Under the pieces are notes generated by a model that made no database searches, was not told the origin of the DNA, and saw nothing but the letters and a program-made list of their open reading frames with translations. Shown here one piece after another: positions 49,792 to 63,657 of a stretch of 64,000 nt of DNA. The stretch spans positions 1,084,001-1,148,000 of the forward strand of contig JAWQEG010000490.1 in assembly GCA_033782935.1 (NCBI GenBank), given 5' to 3'. The first letter of the stretch is position 1. Each line of letters begins with the position of its first letter. Position numbers and translations under genes: made by a program. This DNA is from Petrolisthes cinctipes. Lineage: Eukaryota; Arthropoda; Malacostraca; Decapoda; Porcellanidae.

Positions 49792-52700
49792 GTTAGAGTA
49801 TTTTCAAAATACATGCTCAAAACATACTGAAAATCGATCTTTTAGGTGCACAAAAGTCGATATGTGCATGCATCTTCAGTACCCGTTTATATCTCAAATT
49901 CAGGCTCAAAACACCCGAAAATTCAATATTTTGGGGTCCCAGAAGCAATCTGTACATGCCTACTCAGTGTTAGAGTATTTTCAAAATACAGGCCCAAAAC
50001 ATGCTGAAAATCGATATTTTAGATGCCCAAAGTCAATATGTGCATGTATCTTCTGTACCCGTTTATATCTCAAATTCAGGCTCAAAACACCCGAAAATTC
50101 AATATTTTGGGGTCCCAGAAGCAATCTGTACATGCCTACACATTGCTAGAATATTTTCAAAATATAGGCTAAAAACATGCTAAAAATCGACATTTTAGGT
50201 GCCAAAAAATCGATATCTCAAATTCAGTCCCAAAAACACCCGAAAATTCGATATTTAGGGGTCCAAGAAGGTATCTGTACATGCCTACTCCGTGTTAGAG
50301 TATTTTCAAAATACAGGCCAAAAACATACTGAAAATCGATCTTTTAGGTGCCCAAAAGTCGATATGTGCATGCATCTTCTGTACCCGTTTATATCTCAAA
50401 TTCTGGCCCTAAACACCCGAAAATTCGATATTTGGGGGTCCCTGAAGCGATCTGTACATGCCTACTCCGTGTTAGAGTATTTTCAAACTTCAGGCCCAAA
50501 ACATGCTGAAAATCGATATTTTTCGTGCCCAAAGTCAATATGTGCATGTATCTTCTGTACCCGTTTATATCTCAAATTCAGGCTCAAAACACCCGAAAAT
50601 TCAATATTTTGGGGTCCCAGAAGCAATCTGTACATGCCTACTCAGTGCTAGAATATTTTTAAAATATAGGCTAAAAACATGCTAAAAATCGATCTTTTAG
50701 GTGCCAAAAAGTCGATATCTCAAATTCAGTCCCAAAACACCCGAAAATTCGATATTTAGGGGTCTCAGAAGCGATCTGTACATGCCTACTCCGTGTTAGA
50801 GTATTTTCAAAATACATGCTCAAAACATACTGAAAATCGATATTTTAGGTGCACAAAAGTCGATATGTGCATGCATCTTCAGTACCCGTTTATATCTCAA
50901 ATTCAGGCTCAAAACACCCGAAAATTCAATATTTTGGGGTCCCAGAAGCAATCTGTACATGCCTACTCAGTGTTAGAGTATTTTCAAAATACAGGCGAAA
51001 AAAACATGCTGAAAATCGATATTTTAGATGCCCAAAGTCAATATGTGCATGTATCTTCTGTACCCGTTTATATCTCAAATTCAGGCTCAAAACACCCGAA
51101 AATTCAATATTTTGGGGTCCCAGAAGCAATCTGTACATGCCTACACAGTGCTAGAATATTTTCAAAATATAGGCTAAAAACATGCTAAAAATCGACATTT
51201 TTGGTGCCAAAAAATCGATATCTCAAATTCAGTCCCAAAACACCCGAAAATTCGATATTTAGAGGTCCAAGAAGGTATCTGTACATGCCTACTCCGTGTT
51301 AGAGTATTTTCAAAATACAGGCCAAAAACATACTGAAAATCGATATTTTAGGTGCCCAAAAGTCGATATGTGCATGCATCTTCTGTACCCGTTTATATCT
51401 CAAATTCTGGCCCTAAACACCCGAAAATTCGATATTTGGGGGTCCCAGAAGCGATCTGTACATGCCTACTCCGTGTTAGAGTATTTTCAAACTTCAGGCC
51501 CAAAACATGCTGAAAATCGATATTTTTGGTGCCCAAAGTCAATATGTGCATGTATCTTCTGTACCCGTTTATATCTCATATTCAGGCTCAAAACACCCGA
51601 AAATTCAATATTTTGGGGTCCCAGAAGCAATCTGTACATGCCTACTCAGTGCTAGAATATTTTTAAAATATAGGCTAAAAACATGCTAAAAATCGATCTT
51701 TTAGGTGCCAAAAAGTCGATATCTCAAATTCAGTCCCAAAACACCCGAAAATTCGATATTTAGAGGTCCAAGAAGGTATCTGTACATGCCTACTCCGTGT
51801 TAGAGTATTTTCAAAATACAGGCCAAAAACATACTGAAAATCGATCTTTTAGGTGCCCAAAAGTCGATATGTGCATGCATCTTCTGTACCCGTTTATATC
51901 TCAAATTCTGGCCCTAAACACCAGAAAATTCGATATTTGGGGGTCCCAGAAGCGATCTGTACATGCCTACTCCGTGTTAGAGTATTTTCAAAATTCAGGC
52001 CCAAAACATGCTGAAAATCGATATTTTTGGTGCCCAAAGTCAATATGTGCATGTATCTTCTGTACCCGTTTATATCTCAAATTCAGGCTCAAAAACACCC
52101 GAAAATTCAATATTTTGGGGTCCCAGAAGCAATCTGTACATGCCTACTCAGTGCTAGAATATTTTCAAAATATAGGCTAAAAACATGCTAAAAATCGATC
52201 TTTTAGGTGCAAAAAGGCGATATCTCAAATTCAGTCCCAAAACACCCGAAAATTCGATATTTAGGGGTCCCAGAAGCGATCTGTACATGCCTACTCCGTG
52301 TTAGAGTATTTTCAAAATACATGCTCAAAACATGCTGAAAATCGATATTTTAGATGCCCAAAGTCAATATGTGCATGTATCTTCTGTACCCGTTTATATC
52401 TCAAATTCAGGCTCAAAACACCCGAAAATTCAATATTTTGGGGTCCCAGAAGCAATCTGTACATGCCTACACAGTGCTAGAATATTTTCAAAATATAGGC
52501 TAAAAACATGCTAAAAATCGACATTTTTGGTGCCAAAAAATCGATATCTCAAATTCAGTCCCAAAACACCCGAAAATTCGATATTTAGAGGTCCAAGAAG
52601 GTATCTGTACATGCCTACTCCGTGTTAGAGTATTTTCAAAATACAGGCCAAAAACATACTGAAAATCGATCTTTTAGGTGCCCAAAAGTCGATATGTGCA

Positions 52701-52949
52701 TGTATCTTCTGTACCCGTTTATATCTCAAATTCAGGCTCAAAAACACCCGAAAATTCAATATTTTGGGGTCCCAGAAGCAATCTGTACATGCCTACTCAG
52801 TGCTAGAATATTTTCAAAATATAGGCTAAAAACATGCTAAAAATCGATCTTTTAGGTGCCAAAAAGTCGATATCTCAAATTCAGTCCCAAAACACCCGAA
52901 AATTCGATATTTAGGGGTCCCAGAAGCGATCTGTACATGCCTACTCCGT
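49792..52949 (+). repeat. 3,158-bp tandem duplication, copy 2
   Basis: This pairs with 46634-49791, with every listed private tag repeated 3,158 bp later. The match continues past the unit to about 53111, where ATCTGTGCATG replaces ATCTGTACATG. High identity over more than 3 kb makes this one of the youngest rearrangements in the window. An assembly duplication is the alternative. Confidence 0.93.
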
Positions 52950-55900
52950 GTTAGAGTATTTTCAAAATACATGCTCAAAACATACTGAAAATCGATCTTT
53001 TAGGTGCACAAAAGTCGATATGTGCATGCATCTTCAGTACCCGTTTATATCTCAAATTCAGGCTCAAAACACCCGAAAATTCAATATTTTGGGGTCCCAG
53101 AAGCAATCTGTGCATGCCTACTCAGTGTTAGAGTATTTTCAAAATTCAGGCGAAAAAAACATGCTGAAAATCGATATTTTAGATGCCTAAAGTCAATATG
53201 TGCATGTATCTTCTGTACCCGTTTATATCTCAAATTCAGGCTCAAAACACCCGAAAATTCAATATTTTGGGGTCCCAGAAGCAATCTGTACATGCCTACA
53301 CAGTGCTAGAATATTTTCAAAATATAGGCTAAAAACATGCTAAAAATCGACATTTTAGGTGCCAAAAAATCGATATCTCAAATTCAGTCCCAAAACACCC
53401 GAAAATTCGATATTTAGAGGTCCCAGAAGGTATCTGTACATGCCTACTCCGTGTTAGAGTATTTTCAAAATACAAGCCAAAAACATACTGAAAATCGATC
53501 TTTTAGGTGCCCATAAGTCGATATGTGCATGCATCTTCTGTACCCGTTTATATCTCAAATTCTGGCCCTAAACACCCGAAAATTCGATATTTTGGGGTCC
53601 CAGAAGTGATCTGTACATGCCTACTCCGTGTTAGAGTATTTTCAAAATTCAGGCCCAAAACATGCTGAAAATCGATATTTTTGGTGCCCAAAGTCAATAT
53701 GTGTATGTATCTTCTGTACCCGTTTATATCTCAAATTCAGGCTCAAAACACCCGAAAATTCAATATTTTGGGGTCCCAGAAGCAATCTGTACATGCCTAC
53801 TCAGTGCTAGAATATTTTCAAAATATAGGCTAAAAACATGCTAAAAATCGACATTTTAGGTGCCAAAAAGTCGATATCTCAAATTCAGTCCCAAAACACC
53901 CGAAAATTCGATATTTAGGGGTCCCAGAAGCGATCTGTACATGCCTACTCCGTGTTAGAGTATTTTCAAAATACATGCTCAAAACATACTGAAAATCGAT
54001 CATTTAGGTGCACAAAAGTCGATATGTGCATGCATCTTCAGTACCCGTTTATATCTCAAATTCAAGCTCAAAACACCCGAAAATTCAATATTTTGGGGTC
54101 CCAGAAGCAATCTGTACATGCCTACTCAGTGCTAGAATATTTTCAAAATATAGGCTAAAAACATGCTAAAAATCGATCTTTTAGGTGCCAAAAAGTCAAT
54201 ATCTCAAATTCAGTCCCAAAACATACGAAAATTCAATATTTTGGGATCCCAGAAGCAATCTGTACATGCCTACTCCGTGTTAGAGTATTTTCAAAATACA
54301 TGCTCAAAACATACTGAAAATCGATCTTTTAGGTGCACAAAAGTCGATATGTGCATGCATCTTCTGTACCCGTTTATATCTCAAATTCTGGCCCTAAACA
54401 CCCGAAAATTCGATATTTTGGGGTCCCAGAAGCGATCTGTACATGCCTACTCCGTGTTAGAGTATTTTCAAAATTCAGGCCCAAATCATGCTGAAAATCG
54501 ATATTTTTGGTGCCCAAAGTCAATATGTGCATGTATCTTCTGTACCCGTTTATATCTCAAATTCAGGCTCAAAACACCCGAAAATTCAATATTTTGGGGT
54601 CCCAGAAGCAATCTGTACATGCCTACTCAGTGCTAGAATATTTTCAAAATATAGGCTAAAAACATGCTAAAAATCGACATTTTAGGTGCCAAAAAATCGA
54701 TATCTCAAATTCAGTCCCAAAACACCCGAAAATTCGATATTTAGAGGTCCCAGAAGGTATCTGTACATGCCTACTCCGTGTTAGAGTATTTTCAAAATAC
54801 ATGCTCAAAACATACTGAAAATCGATCTTTTAGGTGCACAAAAGTCGATATGTGCATGCATCTTCAATACCCGTTTATATCTCAAATTCAGGCTCAAAAC
54901 ACCCGAAATTTCGATATTTTGGGGTCCCAGAAGCAATCTGTACATTCCTACTCAGTGTTAGAGTATTTTCAAAATACAGGCCCAAAACATGCTGAAAATC
55001 GATATTTTAGATGCCCAAAGTCAATATGTGCATGTATCTTCTGTACCCGTTTATATCTCAAATTCAGGCTCAAAACACCCGAAAATTCAATATTTTGTGG
55101 TCCCAAAAGCAATCTGTACATGCCTACTCAGTGCTAGAATATTTTCAAAATATAGGCTAAAAACATGCTAAAAAACGATCTTTTAGGTGCCAAAAAGTCA
55201 ATATCTCAAATTCAGTCCCAAAACACCCGAAAATTCGATATTTAGGGGTCCCAGAAGCGATCTGTACATGCCTACTCCGTGTTAGAGTATTTTCAAAATA
55301 CATGCTCAAAACATACTGAAAATCGATCTTTTAGGTGCACAAAAGTCGATATGTGCATGCATCTTCTGTACCCGTTTATATCTCAAATTCTGGCCCTAAA
55401 CACCCGAAAATTCGATATTTTGGGGTCCCAGAAGCGATCTGTACATGCCTACTCCGTGTTAGAGTATTTTCAAAATTCAGGCCCAAAACATGCTGAAAAT
55501 CGATGTTTTTGGTGCCCAAAGTCAATATGTGCATGTATCTTCTGTACCCGTTTATATCTCAAATTCAGGCTCAAAACACCCGAAAATTCAATATTTTGGG
55601 GTCCCAGAAGCAATCTGTACATGCCTACACAGTGCTAGAATATTTTCAAAATATAGGCTAAAAACATGCTAAAAATCGACATTTTAGGTGCCAAAAAATC
55701 GATATCTCAAATTCAGTCCCAAAACACCCGAAAATTCGATATATAGAGGTCCCAGAAGCGATCTGTACATGCCTACTCCGTGTTAGAGTATTTTCAAAAT
55801 ACAGGCCAAAAACATACTGAAAATCGATCTTTTAGGTGCCCAAAAGTCGATATGTGCATGCATCTTCTGTACCCGTTTATATCTCAAATTCTGGCCCTAA

Positions 55901-56286
55901 ACACCCGAAAATTCGATATTTTGGGGTCCCAGAAGCGATCTGTACATGCCTACTCCGTGTTAGAGTATTTTCAAAATTCAGGCCCAAAACATGCTGAAAA
56001 TCGATGTTTTTGGTGCCCAAAGTCAATATGTGCATGTATCTTCTGTACCCGTTTATATCTCAAATTCAGGCTCAAAACACCCGAAAATTCAATATTTTGG
56101 GGTCCCAGAAGCAATCTGTACATGCCTACTCAGTGCTAGAATATTTTCAAAATATAGGCTAAAAACATGCTAAAAATCGATCTTTTAGGTGCCAAAAAGT
56201 CGATATCTCAAATTCAGTCCCAAAACACCCGAAAATTCGATATTTAGGGGTCCCAGAAGCGATCTGTACATGCCTACTCCGTGTTA
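52950..56286 (+). repeat. 3,337-bp tandem duplication, copy 1
   Basis: This repeats at 56287-59620. Shared tags are ATCTGTGCATG, TTCAGGCGAAAAAAAC (53145 and 56480), GATGCCTAAAG, CAGAAGTGATC, GTGTATGTATC, GATCATTTAGG, TTCAAGCTCAAAAC, AACATACGAAAATTC with TTGGGATCCC, CCCAAATCATG, CTTCAATACCC, CGAAATTTC, TACATTCC, AAAAAACGATC, GATGTTTTTGG and GATATATAGAGG. Edges are approximate because flanking monomers are near consensus. Confidence 0.88.
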
Positions 56287-59200
56287 GAGTATTTTCAAAA
56301 TACATGCTCAAAACATACTGAAAATCGATCTTTTAGGTGCACAAAAGTCGATATGTGCATGCATCTTCAGTACCCGTTTATATCTCAAATTCAGGCTCAA
56401 AACACCCGAACATTCAATATTTTGGGGTCCCAGAAGCAATCTGTGCATGCCTACTCAGTGTTAGAGTATTTTCAAAATTCAGGCGAAAAAAACATGCTGA
56501 AAATCGATATTTTAGATGCCTAAAGTCAATATGTGCATGTATCTTCTGTACCCGTTTATATCTCAAATTCAGGCTCAAAACACCCGAAAATTCAATATTT
56601 TGGGGTCCCAGAAGCAATCTGTACATGCCTACACAGTGCTAGAATATTTTCAAAATATAGGCTAAAAACATGCTAAAAATCGACATTTTAGGTGCCAAAA
56701 AATCGATATCTCAAATTCAGTCCCAAAACACCCGAAAATTCGATATTTAGAGGTCCCAGAAGGTATCTGTACATGCCTACTCCGTGTTAGAGTATTTTCA
56801 AAATACAGGCCAAAAACATACTGAAAATCGATCTTTTAGGTGCCCAAAAGTCGATAATATTGTGCATGCATCTTCTGTACCCGTTTATATCTCAAATTCT
56901 GGCCCTAAACACCCGAAAATTCGATATTTTGGGGTCCCAGAAGTGATCTGTACATGCCTACTCCGTGTTAGAATATTTTCAAAATTCAGGCCCAAAACAT
57001 GCTGAAAATCGATATTATTAGTGCCCAAAGTCAATATGTGTATGTATCTTCTGTACCCGTTTATATCTCAAATTCAGGCTCAAAACACCCGAAAATTCAA
57101 TATTTTGGGGTCCCAGAAGCAATCTGTACATGCCTACTCAGTGCTAGAATATTTTCAAAATATAGGCTAAAAACATGCTAAAAATCGATCTTTTAGGTGC
57201 CAAAAAGTCGATATCTCAAATTCAGTCCCAAAACACCCGAAAATTCGATATTTAGGGGTCCCAGAAGCGATCTGTACATGCCTACTCCGTGTTAGAGTAT
57301 TTTCAAAATACATGCTCAAAACATACTGAAAATCGATCATTTAGGTGCACAAAAGTCGATATGTGCATGCATCTTCAGTACCCGTTTATATCTCAAATTC
57401 AAGCTCAAAACACCCGAAAATTCAATATTTTGGGGTCCCAGAAGCAATCTGTACATGCCTACTCAGTGCTAGAATATTTTCAAAATATAGGCTAAAAACA
57501 TGCTAAAAATCGATCTTTTAGGTGCCAAAAAGTCAATATCTCAAATTCAGTCCCAAAACATACGAAAATTCAATATTTTGGGATCCCAGAAGCAATCTGT
57601 ACATGCCTACTCCGTGTTAGAGTATTTTCAAAATACATGCTCAAAACATACTGAAAATCGATCTTTTAGGTGCACAAAAGTCGATATGTGCATGCATCTT
57701 CTGTACCCGTTTATATCTCAAATTCTGGCCCTAAACACCCGAAAATTCGATATTTTGGGGTCCCAGAAGCGATCTGTACATGCCTACTCCGTGTTAGAGT
57801 ATTTTCAAAATTCAGGCCCAAATCATGCTGAAAATCGATATTTTTGGTGCCCAAAGTCAATATGTGCATGTATCTTCTGTACCCGTTTATATCTCAAATT
57901 CAGGCTCAAAACACCCGAAAATTCAATATTTTGGGGTCCCAGAAGCAATCTGTACATGCCTACTCAGTGCTAGAATATTTTCAAAATATAGGCTAAAAAC
58001 ATGCTAAAAATCGACATTTTAGGTGCCAAAAAATCGATATCTCAAATTCAGTCCCAAAACACCCGAAAATTCGATATTTAGAGGTCCCAGAAGGTATCTG
58101 TACATGCCTACTCCGTGTTAGAGTATTTTCAAAATACATGCTCAAAACATACTGAAAATCGATCTTTTAGGTGCACAAAAGTCGATATGTGCATGCATCT
58201 TCAATACCCGTTTATATCTCAAATTCAGGCTCAAAACACCCGAAATTTCAATATTTTGGGGTCCCAGAAGCAATCTGTACATTCCTACTCAGTGTTAGAG
58301 TATTTTCAAAATACAGGCCCAAAACATGCTGAAAATCGATATTTTAGATGCCCAAAGTCAATATGTGCATGTATCTTCTGTACCCGTTTATATCTCAAAT
58401 TCAGGCTCAAAACACCCGAAAATTCAATATTTTGGGGTCCCAAAAGCAATCTGTACATGCCTACTCAGTGCTAGAATATTTTCAAAATATAGGCTAAAAA
58501 CATGCTAAAAAACGATCTTTTAGGTGCCAAAAAGTCAATATCTCAAATTCAGTCCCAAAACACCCGAAAATTCGATATTTAGGGGTCCCAGAAGCGATCT
58601 GTACATGCCTACTCCGTGTTAGAGTATTTTCAAAATACATGCTCAAAACATACTGAAAATCGATCTTTTAGGTGCAAAAAAGTCGATATGTGCATGCATC
58701 TTCTGTACCCGTTTATATCTCAAATTCTGGCCCTAAACACCCGAAAATTCGATATTTTGGGGTCCCAGAAGCGATCTGTACATGCCTACTCCGTGTTAGA
58801 GTATTTTCAAAATTCAGGCCCAAAACATGCTGAAAATCGATGTTTTTGGTGCCCAAAGTCAATATGTGCATGTATCTTCTGTACCCGTTTATATCTCAAA
58901 TTCAGGCTCAAAACACCCGAAAATTCAATATTTTGGGGTCCCAGAAGCAATCTGTACATGCCTACACAGTGCTAGAATATTTTCAAAATATAGGCTAAAA
59001 ACATGCTAAAAATCGACATTTTAGGTGCCAAAAAATCGATATCTCAAATTCAGTCCCAAAACACCCGAAAATTCGATATATAGAGGTCCCAGAAGCGATC
59101 TGTACATGCCTACTCCGTGTTAGAGTATTTTCAAAATACAGGCCAAAAACATACTGAAAATCGATCTTTTAGGTGCCCAAAAGTCGATATGTGCATGCAT

Positions 59201-59620
59201 CTTCTGTACCCGTTTATATCTCAAATTCTGGCCCTAAACACCCGAAAATTCGATATTTTGGGGTCCCAGAAGCGATCTGTACATGCCTACTCCGTGTTAG
59301 AGTATTTTCAAAATTCAGGCCCAAAACATGCTGAAAATCGATGTTTTTGGTGCCCAAAGTCAATATGTGCATGTATCTTCTGTACCCGTTTATATCTCAA
59401 ATTCAGGCTCAAAACACCCGAAAATTCAATATTTTGGGGTCCCAGAAGCAATCTGTACATGCCTACTCAGTGCTAGAATATTTTCAAAAATAGGCTAAAA
59501 ACATGCTAAAAATCGATCTTTTAGGTGCCAAAAAGTCGATATCTCAAATTCAGTCCCAAAACACCCGAAAATTCGATATTTAGGGGTCCCAGAAGCGATC
59601 TGTACATGCCTACTCCGTGT
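56287..59620 (+). repeat. 3,337-bp tandem duplication, copy 2
   Basis: This pairs with 52950-56286. Spacing is 3,333 bp at the left and 3,337 bp after a four-base insertion in TCGATAATATTGTGC (56851-56865). It falls to 3,336 after TTCAAAAATAGG (near 59482) loses a base. GATATTATTAGTGCC near 57010 and GTGCAAAAAAGTC near 58673 are private to this copy. Confidence 0.88.
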
Positions 59621-61663
59621 TAGAGTATTTTCAAAATACATGCTCAAAACATACTGAAAATCGATCTTTTAGGTGCACAAAAGTCGATATGTGCATGCAT
59701 CTTCAGTACCCGTTTATATCTCAAATTCAGGCTCAAAACACCCGAAAATTCAATATTTTGGGGTCCCAGAAGCAATCTGTACATGCCTACTCAGTGTTAG
59801 AGTATTTTCAAAATACAGGCCCAAAACATGCTGAAAATCGATATTTTAGATGCCCAAAGTCAATATGTGCATGTATCTTCTGTACCCGTTTATATCTCAA
59901 ATTCAGGCTCAAAACACCCGAAAATTCAACATTTTGGGGTCCCAGAAGCAATCTGTACATGCCTACACAGTGCTAGAATATTTTCAAAATATAGGCTAAA
60001 AACATGCTAAAAATCGACATTTTAGGTGCCAAAAAATCGATATCTCAAATTCAGTCCCAAAACACCCGAAAATTCGATATTTAGAGGTCCCAGAAGGTAT
60101 CTGTACATGCCTACTCCGTGTTAGAGTATTTTCAAAATACAGGCCAAAAACATACTGAAAATCGATCTTTTAGGTGCCCAAAAGTCGATATGTGCATGCA
60201 TCTTCTGTACCCGTTTATATCTCAAATTTTGGCCCTAAACTCCCGAAAATTCGATATTTTGGGGTCCCAGAAGCGATCTGTACATGCCTACTCCGTGTTA
60301 GAGTATTTTCAAAATTCAGGCCCAAAACATGCTGAAAATCGATGTTTTTGGTGCCCAAAGTCAATATGTGCATGTATCTTCTGTACCCGTTTATATCTCA
60401 AATTCAGGCTCAAAACACCCGAAAATTCAATATTTTGGGGTCCCAGAAGCAATCTGTACATGCCTACACAGTGCTAGAATATTTTCAAAATATAGGCTAA
60501 AAACATGCTAAAAATCGACATTTTAGGTGCCAAAAAATCGATATCTCAAATTCAGTCCCAAAACACCCGAAAATTCGATATTTAGAGGTCCCAGAAGCGA
60601 TCTGTACATGCCTACTCCGTGTTAGAGTATTTTCAAAATACAGGCCAAAAACATACTGAAAATCGATCTTTTAGGTGCCCAAAAGTCGATATATGCATGC
60701 ATCTTCTGTACCCGTTTAGATCTCAAATTCTGGCCCTAAACACCCGAAAATTCGATATTTTGGGGTCCCAGAAGCGATCTGTACATGCCTACTCCGTGTT
60801 AGAGTATTTTCAAAATTCAGGCCCAAAACATGCTGAAAATCGATGTTTTTGGTGCCCAAAGTCAATATGTGCATGTATCTTCTGTACCCGTTTATATCTC
60901 AAATTCAGGCTCAAAACACCCGAAAATTCAATATTTTGGGGTCCCAGAAGCAATCTGTACATGCCTACTCAGTGCTAGAATATTTTCAAAATATAGGCTA
61001 AAAACATGCTAAAAATCGATCTTTTAGGTGCCAAAAAGTCGATATCTCAAATTCAGTCCCAAAACACCCGAAAATTCGATATTTAGTGGTCCCAGAAGCG
61101 ATCTGTACATGCCTACTCCGTGTTAGAGTATTTTCAAAATACATGCTCAAAACATACTGAAAATCGATCTTTTAGGTGCACAAAAGTCGATATGTGCATG
61201 CATCTTCAGTACCCGTTTATATCTCAAATTCAGGCTCAAAACACCCGAAAATTCAATATTTTGGGGTCCCAGAAGCAATCTGTACATGCCTACTCAGTGT
61301 TAGAGTATTTTCAAAATACAGGCCCAAAACATGCTGAAAATCGATATTTTAGATGCCCAAAGTCAATATGTGCATGTATCTTCTGTACCCGTTTATATCT
61401 CAAATTCAGGCTCAAAACACCCGAAAATTCAATATTTTGGGGTCCCAGAAGCAATCTGTACATGCCTACTCAGTGCTAGAATATTTTCAAAATATAGGCT
61501 AAAAACATGCTAAAAATCGATCTTTTTGGTGCCAAAAAGTCGATATCTCAAATTTAGTCCCAAAACACCCGAAAATTCGATATTTAGGGGTCCCAGAAGC
61601 GATCTGTACATGCCTACTCCGTGTTAGAGTATTTTCAAAATACATGCTCAAAACATACTGAAA

Positions 61664-62006
61664 ATCGATCTTTTAGGTGCCCAAAAGTCGATATGTGCAT
61701 GCATCTTTTGTACCCGTTTATATCTCAAATTCTGGCTCTAAACACCCGAAAATTCGATATTTTGGGGTCCCAGAAGCGATCTGTACATGCCTACTCCGTG
61801 TTAGAGTATTTTCAAAATTCAGGACCAAAACATGCTGAAAATCGATATTTTAGATGCCCAAAGTCAATATGTGCATGTATCTTCTGTACCCGTTTATATC
61901 TCAAATTCAGGCTCAAAACACCCGAAAATTCAATATTTTGGGGTCCCAGAAGCAATCTGTACATGCCTACTCAGTGCTAGAATATTTTCAAAATATAGGC
62001 TAAAAA
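61664..62006 (+). repeat. 1,994-bp-spaced short duplication, copy 1
   Basis: A B1 monomer with GCATCTTTTGTACCC (61701) is followed by a monomer with the A2 start GATATTTTAGATGCC and the B2-type end CTCAGTGCTAG. The same combination lies 1,994 bp downstream, beginning at 63658 (GCATCTTTTG at 63695). It is short, so confidence is moderate. Confidence 0.65.
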
Positions 62007-63657
62007 CATGCTAAAAATCGATCTTTTAGGTGCCAAAAAATCGATATCTCAAATTCAGTCCCAAAACACCCGAAAATTCGATATTTAGAGGTCCCAGAAG
62101 GTATCTGTAAATGCCTACTCCGTGTTAGAGTATTTTCAAAATACAGGCCAAAAACATACTGAAAATCGATCTTTTAGGTGCCCAAAAGTCGATATGTGCA
62201 TGCATCTTCTGTACCCGTTTATATCTCAAATTCTGGCCCTAAACACCCGAAAATTCGATATTTTGGGGCCCCAGAAGCGATCTGTACATGCCTACTCCGT
62301 GTTAGAGTATTTTCAAAATTCAGGCCCAAAACATGCTGAAAATCGATATTTTTGGTGCCCAAAGTCAATATGTGCATGTATCTTCTGTACCCGTTTATAT
62401 CTCAAATTCAGGCTCAAAACACATGAAAATTCAATATTTTGGGGTCCCAGAAGCAATCTGTACAGTGCTAGAATATTTTCAAAATATAGGCTAAAAACAT
62501 GCTAAAAATCGATCTTTTAGGTGCCAAAAAGTCAATATCTCAAATTCAGTCCCAAAACACCCGAAAATTCGATATTTAGAGGTCCCAGAAGGTATCTGTA
62601 CATGCCTACTCCGTGTCAGAGTATTTTCAAAATACATGCTCAAAACATACTGAAAATCGATCTTTTAGGTGCACAAAAGTCGATATGTGCATGCATCTTC
62701 AGTACCCGTTTATATCTCAAATTCAGGCTCAAAACACCCGAAAATTCAATATTTTGGGGTCCCAGAAGCAATCTGTACATGCCTACTCCGTGTTAGAGTA
62801 TTTTCAAAATTCAGGCCCAAAACATGCTGAAAATCGATATTTTAGATGCCCAAAGTCAATATGTGCATGTATCTTCTGTACCCGTTTATATCTCAAATTC
62901 AGGCTCAAAACACCCGAAAATTCAATATTTTGGGGTCCCAGAAGCAATCTGTACATGCCTACACAGTGCTAGAATATTTTCAAAATAAAGGCTAAAAACA
63001 TGCTAAAAATCGACATTTTAGGTGCCAAAAAATCGATATCTCAAATTCAGTCCCAAAACACCCGAAAATTCGATATTTAGAGGTCCCAGAAGGTATCTGT
63101 ACATGCCTACTCCGTGTTAGAGTATTTTCAAAATACAGGCCAAAAACATACTGAAAATCGATCTTTTAGGTGCCCAAAAGTCGATATGTGCATGCATCTT
63201 CTGTACCCGTTTATATCTCAAATTCTGGCCCTAAACACCCGAAAATTCGATATTTTGGGGTCCCAGAAGCGATCTGTACATGCCTACTCCGTGTTAGAGT
63301 ATTTTCAAAATTCAGGCCCAAAACATGCTGAAAATCGATGTTTTTGGTGCCCAAAGTCAATATGTGCATGTATCTTCTGTACCCGTTTATATCTCAAATT
63401 CAGGCTCAAAACACCCGAAAATTCAATATTTTGGGGTCCCAGAAGCAATCTGTACATGCCTACTCAGTGCTAGAATATTTTCAAAATATAGGCTAAAAAC
63501 ATGCTAAAAATCGATCTTTTAGGTGCCAAAAAGTCGATATCTCAAATTCAGTCCCAAAACACCCGAAAATTCGATATTTAGGGGTCCCAGAAGCGATCTG
63601 TACATGCCTACTCCGTGTTAGAGTATTTTCAAAATACATGCTCAAAACATACTGAAA

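Noticed and set aside
54163..54636. A 157-codon ATG-started frame, with a matching one at 57500-57973
   Set aside because: It is created by an altered short monomer (AACATACGAAAATTC) that removes the usual stops. The second copy is only the 3,337-bp duplicate.
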